64,000 nucleotides of DNA from Posidonia oceanica. Its lineage: Eukaryota; Streptophyta; Magnoliopsida; Alismatales; Posidoniaceae. The stretch's first letter is position 1, and every line of letters starts with the position of its first letter. The DNA is taken from contig JAZBRS010000026.1 of NCBI GenBank assembly GCA_037176725.1, forward strand, positions 154,205,501 to 154,269,500, in the 5' to 3' direction. Below are positions 33,218 through 42,102 of the stretch, in pieces. The translations under genes were made by a program, and so were the position numbers. Below the pieces are notes generated by a model. The model did not search any database. It had not been told where the DNA came from and saw only the letters and a program-made list of their open reading frames with translations.

Positions 33218-34090
33218 AAGATCATGATGAGAATGATAAGATATCGGACTTATCGGCCGGCAAAGAGGGGATGAGGTAATGATGAGAAGTTGATCTAAAG
33301 AGGGGGGTGAGATTATGATGAGAAATTAATCTAAAGAGGGGATGAGATAATGATGAGAAATTAAGCTAAAGAGGGGACGAGATCATGATGAGAAATTAAG
33401 CTAAAGAGGGGATGAGATCATGATGAGAAGTTAAGCTAAAGAGGGGATGAGATCATGATGAGAAATTAATCTAAAGAGGGGATGAGATCATGATGAGAAA
33501 TTAAGCTAAAGAGGGGGGTGAGATCATGATGAGAAATTAAGCTAAAGAGGGGATGAGATCATGATGAGAAATTAATCTAAAGAGGGAGATGAGATCATGA
33601 TGAGAAATTAAGCTAAAGAGGGGGGTGAGATCATGATGAGAAATTAAGCTAAAGAGGGAGGTGAGATCATGATGAGAAATTAAGCTAAAGAGGGGATGAG
33701 ATCATGATGAGAAATTAAGCTAAAGAGGGGATGAGATCATGATGAGAAGTTAAGCTAAAGAGGGGATGAGGTAATGATGAGAAATTAAGCTAAAGAGGGG
33801 ATGAGATCATGATGAGAAATTAATCTAAAGAGGGGATGAGATCATGATGAGAAATTAATCTAAAGAGGGGAAGAGATCATGATGAGAAGTTAAGCTAAAG
33901 AGGGGATGAGATCATGATAAGAATGATAAGATATCGGACTTATCGGCCGGCAAAGAAGGGGTAAGGGAATGATGAGAATGATAAGATATCGGACTTATCG
34001 GCCGGCAAAGAAGGGGTAAGGGAATGATGAGAATGATAAGATATCGGACTTATCGGCCGGCAAAGAAGGGGTAAGGGAATGATGAGAAGA
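33218..34090. repeat. 35-bp and 55-bp tandem arrays in Tat-2 3' UTR
   Basis: From about 33272 to 33918 there are some 18 units of 35 bp, consensus GAGAAATTAAGCTAAAGAGG followed by GGATGAGATCATGAT. A 55-bp unit (AATGATAAGATATCGGACTT, then ATCGGCCGGCAAAGA and a GGGGTAAGGG-type end) occurs once before the array (33230) and three times after it (33918-34083). The arrays are near-homogeneous, which points to recent expansion. Confidence 0.93.
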
Positions 34091-34096
34091 AACCAT

Positions 34097-34123
34097 CCCT
34101 ATGACGCCAGGAACGTCATAGGG
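34097..34123. other. Hairpin 1 in Tat-2 3' UTR
   Basis: Perfect 10-bp arms CCCTATGACG and CGTCATAGGG with a 7-base loop. Confidence 0.75.
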
Positions 34124-34164
34124 GAAAGGGGGAGAGAATGATACCGTGGGGCGATCAAAAGATG

Positions 34165-34191
34165 CCCCTGGTGTCGGGATGACACCAGGGG
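34165..34191. other. Hairpin 2 in Tat-2 3' UTR
   Basis: Perfect 11-bp arms CCCCTGGTGTC and GACACCAGGGG with a 5-base loop, preceded by AAAAGATG. It pairs with hairpin 3 as a covarying family. Confidence 0.8.
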
Positions 34192-34256
34192 TTGGCCAGC
34201 GCGTCCATGGCATCGAAAGCAGAGAGTGATGACAAGAGTGTCGTGCTTGTCAGACG

Positions 34257-34830
34257 AGTAGTTTGGGGTACCAGCCCGCAAGGGATTCAGCTGAGGGCGA
34301 TCAGCTGGGGACTCAGCTGGGGTGACCAGCCGAGAAGAGTGTTAGGTTGACGGACCTTTCGCCGAGCAGTTTGGGGTGCCAGCCCGTAGAGGATGGTGGT
34401 CCAGCTGGGGGCGACCAACTGGGGATGACCAACCGAGAAGAGGACTCAGCTGGGGGTGATCAGCTGGGGATGATACCACCGGGCGACCAAAAGATGCCCC
34501 TGGTATCAGGATGATACCAGGGGATGGTCGGTACGCCCCTGGCATCAGGATGCAAGGACAGATAGGCGAGTGGATGGATGATAGGTTGATGGACCCATCG
34601 CCGAGCAGTTTGGGGTGCCAGCCCACGAGGGACTCAGCTGAGGATGAACAGCTGAGGAGGATAACAGGTTGACGGACCTTTCGCCGGGCAGTTTGGGGTG
34701 CCAGCCCGCAGAGGATGGTGGTCCAGCTGGGGGCGACCAACTGGGGATGCCGGACAGCGGAGCTGAGTGTCGCGGGCCTGCAGATGCTCTGGGCTCCGGA
34801 TTGGGTGCTGAGGACTTCGCCGCGCTGGGA
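34257..34830. repeat. Long-period repeats around CAGCTGGGG and TTTGGGGTGCCAGCCCG
   Basis: A unit with GTTGACGGACCTTTCGCCG followed by GCAGTTTGGGGTGCCAGCC occurs at about 34348, 34580 (diverged) and 34669, each followed by several GACCA/CAGCTGGGG words. The frames seen on the minus strand (34342-34839, 34545-35015) come from this repetition. The motif TTTGGG(G)TNNC(A/G)GCCC also occurs in the neighbouring element at 58205-58280. Confidence 0.75.
34497..34523. other. Hairpin 3 in Tat-2 3' UTR
   Basis: Perfect 11-bp arms CCCCTGGTATC and GATACCAGGGG with a 5-base loop, again after AAAAGATG. Relative to hairpin 2 both arms have changed at one matched position (G-C to A-T). Confidence 0.8.
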
Positions 34831-35021
34831 TGTCTGCAAGTCTGATTAGAGGGCCCAAGATAATGATGATGATGATATGCAATGCAGCAAAGAGTCTTGA
34901 TGTGCAAGCAGAAAGTAGAAACAGTTTTTATTGATATGATCTTGATAAGTACAATGCCTGAGGCAGGCCAGAAAAGCACAGCACAAATTGAAAGAAGACC
35001 ACATGATGGTCGCACAAGGGC

Positions 35022-36359
35022 CTAGTCAACCCGGGCCTTCTTCGGCTGCCTGGAGTCGGGGAACAAGGGCCCGCCTGGCGGGACTTCAGTGATTGGCCAG
35101 AGCTGTCGGACTTCCGCTTCATAATCAGAAGTGCATCCAGTACCTCTCACGGCTGCAACGTCTGTAGATTGGACCCCATGCTGCATCAGACTAGCAAGCT
35201 TCTTGGTTGGGGCAGTGGTGCTGAGAGGATAAGTCTGTAGAAGCTCGGGCGCTGTACTGTCGATGAAGGCGCCCTGCTGGAAGCCGAACTGGCGCATGAC
35301 CCTGATTGGATGGTACTCTACGCCTGCTGTGAAGCCTGGAAGAATGATCAGCCGCGTGTCACGCGCGCTGAAGAAGATTGTGAATGGCTCTGCTGCAGAG
35401 GGAATGATGCGCCAGATCACAGCGTCGTCAGTCAATGCTGACAGCCTCTCGTATTCGTCTTTGACGCTCTTGTCTGTTCTGGTACGGGCGCTATTGCAGT
35501 AGGCTTCGAAGGCGTGCACTTGAGGGCGCAGGAAGTCCATTTCTAAGTGCGCGATCAGCCAGACTTGTATAAGTGCTCCGCAACCGTGGAAGTGGCGGCA
35601 ACGATGAGAAATGCGGTCCAGCCCGCGATAAGTCTCTGCCAAGACAACTGGTGCCAGGTCTATATGCTGGGTCACCACAGCTAGTGCAATCTCTGCAACC
35701 TCGATGGCCACTGTCAGTCGGCCATGAGTAAAGATTAGTTCGCCCAGAAAGCGGATGACGAATCCTCGGAGCCACAGCTCATCTCCGAGGTCAGCACGCT
35801 TGTTCAAGATATCATCAAAGTGTGCAAGGCGAAGCATAGGCTCTGATCCACTGGTGCAGATTAGGTTTTGTTGGCAGGCTTGAGTGGAGAGCCCAGTCAG
35901 TTGGCTCAGGACTCGGAGATATCCGTCGCGCCTCATGAAAACAGGCGGCCCCAAGATCTTTGAAAAGCCGCATATCCGACGCACCTCTTCCAGTGTAGGT
36001 GTCAGCTCAGTCTTGTTGAAACGGAAGACATGATGCGCCGGCTTCCAGAATCTCGCGGCGGCACACAGAAGGTGGCGGCTGACCTCCACATCAGCAGCCT
36101 TTAGTAGCTTAGTTGGTATGCCCCACAGGCGCAACTTTTCACAGTCTTGTAGAGTGAGCCTGCTGATCCATTCTCGCAGGGTTTCCGAGCAGTGTGCGGG
36201 AGTCAACAGAGTAGGAAAACCCATTGCACTGGTTGCAGAAGACAGGCTGATTGCTGCAAGGCTTGAGGTACCTGCTATCAATAAATAGTCAGATCTCGCA
36301 GGCATATAATCTTTGACAACAAGCAGAAGCTGAGACTGAAAGTGTAGTTCCATATGCAT
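35022..36359 (-). CDS. DUF7745-like accessory ORF of Tat-2
   Basis: An uninterrupted 445-residue frame in the element's sense direction, between integrase and the tandem arrays. ATG 36359 opens it. A second ATG at 36224 (residue 46), just before the conserved part, may be the real start, and an AG at about 36272 could be an intron acceptor. Residues 104-131 (FWKPAHHVFRFNK, then TPTLEEV) and 228-272 (HIDLAPVVLAETYRGLDR, then HGCGALIQVWLIAHL) resemble the DUF7745 / plant-mobile-domain type proteins found as ORF1 of Ogre elements. Around residues 345-365 the phrase VEYHPIRVMRQFGFQQG is also typical. Function is unknown. Preservation of the frame beside a damaged pol suggests either recent insertion or selection. 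The family call is from memory, not from a search. Confidence 0.7.
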   Translation of the reverse strand: MHMELHFQSQLLLVVKDYMPARSDYLLIAGTSSLAAISLSSATSAMGFPTLLTPAHCSETLREWISRLTLQDCEKLRLWGIPTKLLKAADVEVSRHLLCAAARFWKPAHHVFRFNKTELTPTLEEVRRICGFSKILGPPVFMRRDGYLRVLSQLTGLSTQACQQNLICTSGSEPMLRLAHFDDILNKRADLGDELWLRGFVIRFLGELIFTHGRLTVAIEVAEIALAVVTQHIDLAPVVLAETYRGLDRISHRCRHFHGCGALIQVWLIAHLEMDFLRPQVHAFEAYCNSARTRTDKSVKDEYERLSALTDDAVIWRIIPSAAEPFTIFFSARDTRLIILPGFTAGVEYHPIRVMRQFGFQQGAFIDSTAPELLQTYPLSTTAPTKKLASLMQHGVQSTDVAAVRGTGCTSDYEAEVRQLWPITEVPPGGPLFPDSRQPKKARVD

Positions 36360-37747
36360 TCAGCAGTTGATAACAGAACATAGCAGTTAAGCACAAGTGA
36401 ATAAAGGGAATTGGCAGTAGTCCGGTGAAAAGCGGGGGTGAGGGCCGGCAGGGGATGTGGACTGGCGCAGCTTGAGTGTCGCCGATGTGCCTCTGCTGGG
36501 GAAGAGTACTGTCTCAGGGCCTGAGCGTGTTGCAGAGCGGAGGGATTGGCGGAAGGGGAAAGGAAAGAAGGAAGATGCATGAGTGCAAGATGCTAGTGAT
36601 ATGCTTATGTGGATGAATATTATTGGATGACTAAGTATGTTTGAATGGATGGATATGCTTGGGTGGATGCTTGAATGCCCTCAGCGCACGGAGTGCTTTG
36701 GTGCCTGCTGCAGAGGAAGGGAGTGGTCCTTGACTCACTGGGCCCTACTCAGACTCTCGACTTATTGGTGGCGCTCCGGAACAGGTCGTTGGCATTATAC
36801 AGGTGGTGATGTGGCGAGGACAGGCTACTGGCTGCACTCTCAGGACCTACACCTATTCTTTCAGCTCTCTCTTTTTTTTGAAAGGTTTCTCCCTCATAGG
36901 TATGCAGTCTTTCTCTGCCCCTAGCTGGGAAAAGGTATGTGTTTGCTCTTGGGAGGATGTGGTAGACCCCCTTTTCAGGCTTGACATGCTGGGGATCTCT
37001 TAGTAAAGTATGGGGGATAACGGTGCCTGTGCTTTTCGGGCTACCTTTGCCCTTTTTCTTCTTCTCTTTTTTTGTTTTGCTTGCTTTTCTCCTTTTTTGT
37101 TTTTGTTTTTGTTCTATCTCTTTTTCCTCTCTTCTTTTTTTTTTTTTGATTCCCTTTTTTTTTTTTTTTTTTTTTTTTACTATCCCCATTCTGGTGGCAA
37201 AAGAAGGGTGCTTGAAATGTAATGGATTCAGATTTTGGGTTTGCTGTGTGATGGGTAGAAGGAGCAGGGTTAGACTGCACACCCCTATCTCTAAGGCCGG
37301 CTTCTGTCTTCGTCTTCTGTTCCTTGGATGTGCCCAAACCTAGATGTCTATTCTCACTTTTTTTTCAAGCTCACATCCTAACATTTTTTCTCCCTCAGAG
37401 GTGTATGTCCTTGTGAGATTGGGCAGTTCGCCCGTCCTAATTGGTGGTGGCTCCCTCACTTGCTAAGACATCTAAGTAGTGCCAGGTGAGGCAGGGTGAC
37501 TCTTTCCAGAGCAGGCAAGCACTTCCGGTTGTCATCACCGGGCTCAAGATGCAATGCTTGAGAGAATGACGATGATGATTTGAATAGGGATGCAAGAGTT
37601 GAAAGGATGACGATGATGATTTGAAACAGAGAGTCGCAAGAGTTGAAAGAATGACGATTATGATTTGAAAGGAGATGAAGCAAGAAGGCGAGAATGAAAA
37701 TGCAAGTGTAGGTGGGAGAAGGGCATCTGCAACGGGACCGCTTTCGG
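36360..37747 (-). other. Untranslated region between pol and the accessory ORF
   Basis: No gene is seen. 36900-37200 is rich in T and C on the plus strand, with a run of about 21 T near 37159-37180, so the transcript would carry A/G-rich sequence. Short direct repeats with GAATGACGATGATGATTTGAA lie at 37564-37665 (three copies, about 45 bp apart). Confidence 0.6.
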
Positions 37748-40700
37748 CTACTGATAGTACTTCTTCAGATAGCAGAGGTTGACGGGCTCAGACTGCTCGA
37801 CCTGGTCCATATCTTCAAGGGTTACAGCGCCTCCCGAAAAGATCTGCTTGACCACAAAGGGGCCACGCCAATTGGGTCGGAATTTCCCTCGACCGTCCGG
37901 CAAGTGAATGGCGCGCAAGACAAGGTCCCCTGGCTGGAAGCTTCTGGGCTGGGCTGGACCTTCTTCAAGAATGCTCTGGCCATCCGCTTCTGGTAGCAGT
38001 GAGCGTTGTGCATGGCTTGCAATCTGCGCTCATCAATCAAGTTCAGTTGGATGCAGCGGTCTTCGGCCCATTCTGCTTCTTCCAACTCAGCTTCCCGCAG
38101 GATCCGCAGAGAGGGGATCTCCACTTCAACAGGTAACACCGCTTCCATGCCGTACACCAGAGAGTACAGGGTGGCTCCCGTAGAGGTCCGGATTGATGTC
38201 CTGTACGCCCAGAGCGCGTACGGGAGCTTGTCGTGCCAATCCTTGTGGATTTCTGCCATTTTCTTCAGAATCTTGACAATGTTCTTGTTTGCAGACTCCA
38301 CTGCTCCGTTCATCTGAGGCCGATAAGGCGAGGATCGATGGTGCTTGATTCTGAGACCTTGCAGGTATTCTTCGATCCTTTTGGCAATGAAGTTTGAGCC
38401 GTTATCAGAGATGACAGAGTACGGGACCCCATATCGGGCAACAATATTGTTTCTGATAAATTTTTCAGTTGCCGCGGCGGTGACTGTCTTGTAAGAGGCT
38501 GCTTCCACCCACTTGGTAAAGTAATCGATCGCTATCAGAATGTAACGATGACCATTTGAAGCAGCAGGGTGGATGGCGCCAATGACATCGATCCCCCAGG
38601 TGGAGAAAGGCCATGGCGAAGACATGTTGTGCAGCTGATGTGGAGGGGCCTTGATGAAGTTACCATGAACCTGACAGTTGTGGCATCTACGCACGAACCG
38701 GCAGCAGTCGGCTTCCATGGTCTGCCAGAAATAACCTTGCAGCATGATCTTCTTGGCTAGGAGAACACCGTTCATGTGCGGGCCACAGGTCCCCGCATGG
38801 ACTTGAAGCATCAGCGTGTCAGCCTCTGATTTGTTCAGGCAGCGCAGTAGCATCTGATTGTATGACCTTCTGTACAGCTGCCCGGCCCCTAACACATACT
38901 TTGATGCCAGACGCGCCAAAGTTCTCTTGTCTGCTGCCGTGGTATCAGGAGGAAAGTTACCAGATTCCAGGAAAGATTTTATGTCTTGATACCAGGGCTG
39001 CCCCTCTGCGGGATCCGCTTCTTCTATGCTCATGTAGTATGCAGGCTGTTCAATGCGAGTGACTGATACATCCACACTGCTGTCTTCAGAAATGGTGAGC
39101 CAGGATGCCAGAGTTGCTAGTGCGTCTGCATACGCGTTCTTCGCTCTGTTCAGGTATGTGAAGCGGATGCTCTTGAATTCTTTCATCAACCTCAGCAGGT
39201 GTTCGTGATACGGCACAAGCTTGAGATCTTTTGTCTTCCATTCGCCGTTCACTTGAGAAATTACCAGCATGGCATCGCCGTGCACATGCAGCTTCTGCGC
39301 CTCATGCTCGAGGGCGACTTTCAACCCCAGGATGCATGCTTCGTACTCTGCTTCGTTGTTTGTGCAGGTGAAAGTCAGCTTCCTCGCGAAAGGAGTCATC
39401 TGTCCTTGGGGCGTGGCCAGCACTGCGCCTACGCCTCGGCCCTTCTTGTTGACTGCACCATCAAAGTAGAGCTGCCATTCCTCTGCTTCTTCAGGATTTT
39501 TCTGCTCAGAGTCCTCCATTGCAAAGAGAATGTCTTCATCAGGGAACTGCGTCTGGAGCGGTTGGTATTCAGGCAGAGGGAGGTCAGCAAGATGGTCTGC
39601 CATTGCTTGACCCTTCATGGATTTCTGTGTGACGAAGGTGATGTCGTACTGAGACAATAACACCTGCCACTTAGCACATCTGCCCACCATGGCCGGCTTC
39701 TGGAAGAGGAATTTGATAGGATCATGCCGGCATAAGAGCTGCACTGGGTATGCCATCATGTAGTGTCTCAGTTTCTGTGCAGCCCAGACAAGTGACAAGC
39801 AAGTCTTCTCTAGTGTTGTGTACCTGGCTTCACATTCATTAAATTTCTTGCTCAGGTAGTAGATGGCGCGCTCCTTCCTACCAGATTCGTCATGTTGGCC
39901 CAAGACGGCGCCCATGGAATGCTGCGTGGTAGAAAGGTAGAGAAGTAAAGGTCTCCCCGGCGTAGGCGGGACCAGGACAGGAGGCTTGATCAACAGCTGC
40001 TTGATCTTGGCAAATGCAGCCTGACACTCCTCGCTCCAGTGAATCTGCGCATTCTTCTTTAAGAGCTTGAATATGGGTTCGCAGATGGGCGTAAGCTGTG
40101 CGATGAAGCGACTGATAAATTGTAAACGCCCAAGCAGACTTCTGACTTCTTTTTCAGTTCTAGGGGGTGGCATGTCCACGATGGCTTGTGCTTTCAACGG
40201 GTCCACCTCAATCCCCCTTTGGCTAACAATGTAGCCGAGCAATTTGCCAGAAGACACCCCGAATACGCACTTCTTGGGATTCAGGCGCAGCTTGTACTTC
40301 CGTAGACGGTCAAAGAGCTTTCTGAGACAGGCAAGATGATCCTCGGGCTCTTTGGTTTTGGCGATCATATCGTCTACATAGACCTCCACTTCTTGGTGCA
40401 TGAGGTCGTGGAATAGCGCAGTCATGGCCCTCTGATAGGTCGCACTAGCATTTTTCAGGCCGAACGGCATGACTTGGTAGCAGAAGACTCCCCAAGGGGT
40501 GATGAATGAGGTCTTTTCCATGTCCTCTTCTGCCATTTTGATCTGATTGTATCCAGAAAAGCCGTCCATGAAGGAGAGCATTTTGTGGCCCGCTGTATTG
40601 TCGACTAGGACGTCAATGTGGGGCAATGGAAAGTCGTCCTTGGGACTTGCCTTGTTCAGGTCCCTATAGTCGATGCAGATCCGGATTCGGCCATCTTTCT

Positions 40701-40965
40701 TGGGCACAGGTACAATGTTTGCCAGCCATTCAGGATAAAGAATGACCTTCAGAAAGTTGACACCAAGCTGCTTCATTATCTCTTCTTTGATCATGAGCAG
40801 CCACTGCGGTCGCCATCTTCTCAATTTCTGCTTTACTGGCTTGGCATCCGGATTTAAGGGCAGATTGTGCACCACTATCTCTATGTCAAGGCCGACCATA
40901 TCTTCATAACTCCAGGCGAAGACATCCGCATATTCTTTCAGGAATGCGATGAATTCTGCTCGAAC
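37748..40965 (-). pseudogene. Tat-2 pol: RT, RNase H, second RNase H, integrase
   Basis: The frame runs from just after the UAG at 40966, with ATG 40899 as residue 1, to 37822. RT: VPKKDGRIRICIDYRDLNKA (64-83), SFMDGFSGYNQI (109-120), YVDDMIAKTK (174-183). Retroviral-type RNase H spans about 315-440. A second, archaeal-type RNase H spans about 474-600, with Asp480 in YFDG, EAEYEA (516-521), Asp542 and Asp592. Integrase has the zinc residues H701, H708, C739, C742 and the catalytic D771, D832, E868 (DX35E). At about residue 983 (near 37950) a frameshift disrupts the C-terminal GPY/F-like region, which continues in another frame to a TAG at 37748-37750. The dual RNase H identifies the Tat branch. 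Confidence 0.92.
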
Positions 40966-42102
40966 CTAGGTGGACAGCTGGGCACTGATGCAAACTTCTC
41001 TGACTTCCTCAGCTGTGCCGATGTTGACAACCTCCGTTTCTTCTTCGACATGGAGGTTGGGGCCTTCTGGGTCGTCGTCATAGGGCCGGAACTCGGGCAA
41101 AGGTTCGCCAGTCTCATCTACGCCCGTATCATCCTCTTCTCCATAAGCAACAAGTTCTGAGAGGATCTCTTTCTCAAAAGAGGGACTTGTGATGTCGAAA
41201 GAGTGCATGTGTTCCGCTGCTTGGCCCTGGTGACGCTTCAGGATGGTCACGCTTACTCGAGTATTCTTGTAGCCTCGGTGCGCGACCTCCGTCCTAGCAA
41301 CTCCTTCTACTGCTTGCTCTGGCCTGACTGACTCTGCTGAGTGCTTTGCTGATTCTGCTGCTGATACTACTGACTGCTCTACTGACTGTTCTGCTGACTG
41401 TTCTGCTGCCGAGGCTGCTGAGGCATTCTGCTCTGCTGCTGCTGCATTTACTGCTGATGCTCTCCCCTCTGGGTCTTCTAGTGCGCTTGTGGAGGATATG
41501 CCGGACTGGCGGCTGATTTGATCACTACCGCTCGATGCATTGCTCAGGTGAGGCATGGGTTGCACAAACCACCTAGACCCGCCTTCTGGTTGAAGAGTGA
41601 TGAGCTCATCTGGTCTAGGGGAGTCCGGCACTGCTGAGTCTTCTAGGACCATGATAGAGGCATGGTCCTCCTGCAGAGGAGGATCCGTGACTACGGCTTT
41701 TCCTTTCCTTTCTGCAGCTTGATGCTCTGCCAGGTCTTCTGCTATTGACTTGATCTGTTCTTGATAGAGTAGCTCTAAGTCGGACATCCAAGAATCGACC
41801 TGGGCTTCTATCGCCGCTCCTTCTTCTTCGTCTGAGGGGGAGTCGACGTAGTAGGCGCCGGGGGCCTGCGGCACTGGCCCGGCTGCAAGATGGATCGCCG
41901 CCCTTGGGGTCTGCATGATCTGGTTCACGGGCGCGTCTGATGGTGGCAACTCTGATGTAGATGGCCCAAATAGACAAGCTAGCGGTGCTACTGATGGATA
42001 AGCTTCCAGGGTCACTGCTGGAGAATAAGTAGGGGTGCTCCTTGGGGGGCTCAAGGGCCCGGAGAGTGTAGTGCTCAGTTGGCCTTTTGTATCGGGCCGT
42101 AA
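40966..42102 (-). CDS. Tat-2 spacer between the two UAG codons
   Basis: It is in frame with gag-protease upstream and pol downstream. It is bounded by UAG at 42103-42105 and by its own UAG at 40966-40968. Most is low complexity: Pro/Ser-rich at first, acidic, then Ala/Ser/Glu/Gln repeats (about residues 205-250). The last 40 residues (VVNIGTAEEVREV to AQLST) are the conserved lead-in to RT, and the codons after the second UAG (EYADVFAWSYEDM) continue it. So the second stop lies inside conserved coding sequence. In Ogre elements an intron lies between protease and RT; whether one lies here I cannot tell. Confidence 0.7.
   Translation of the reverse strand, partial: LRPDTKGQLSTTLSGPLSPPRSTPTYSPAVTLEAYPSVAPLACLFGPSTSELPPSDAPVNQIMQTPRAAIHLAAGPVPQAPGAYYVDSPSDEEEGAAIEAQVDSWMSDLELLYQEQIKSIAEDLAEHQAAERKGKAVVTDPPLQEDHASIMVLEDSAVPDSPRPDELITLQPEGGSRWFVQPMPHLSNASSGSDQISRQSGISSTSALEDPEGRASAVNAAAAEQNASAASAAEQSAEQSVEQSVVSAAESAKHSAESVRPEQAVEGVARTEVAHRGYKNTRVSVTILKRHQGQAAEHMHSFDITSPSFEKEILSELVAYGEEDDTGVDETGEPLPEFRPYDDDPEGPNLHVEEETEVVNIGTAEEVREVCISAQLST

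Noticed and set aside
33272..33918. Regularly spaced repeats reminiscent of a CRISPR array
   Set aside because: The units are contiguous without unique spacers, lie inside a plant retrotransposon and have no cas genes.
34500..34508. TGGTATCA, which looks like the initiator tRNA primer site
   Set aside because: It is part of the CCCCTGGTATC hairpin arm, far from any LTR end.
37130..37182. Long T runs as a possible terminator or gap
   Set aside because: Simple homopolymer tracts in an untranslated part of the element; no structure or gene end depends on them.
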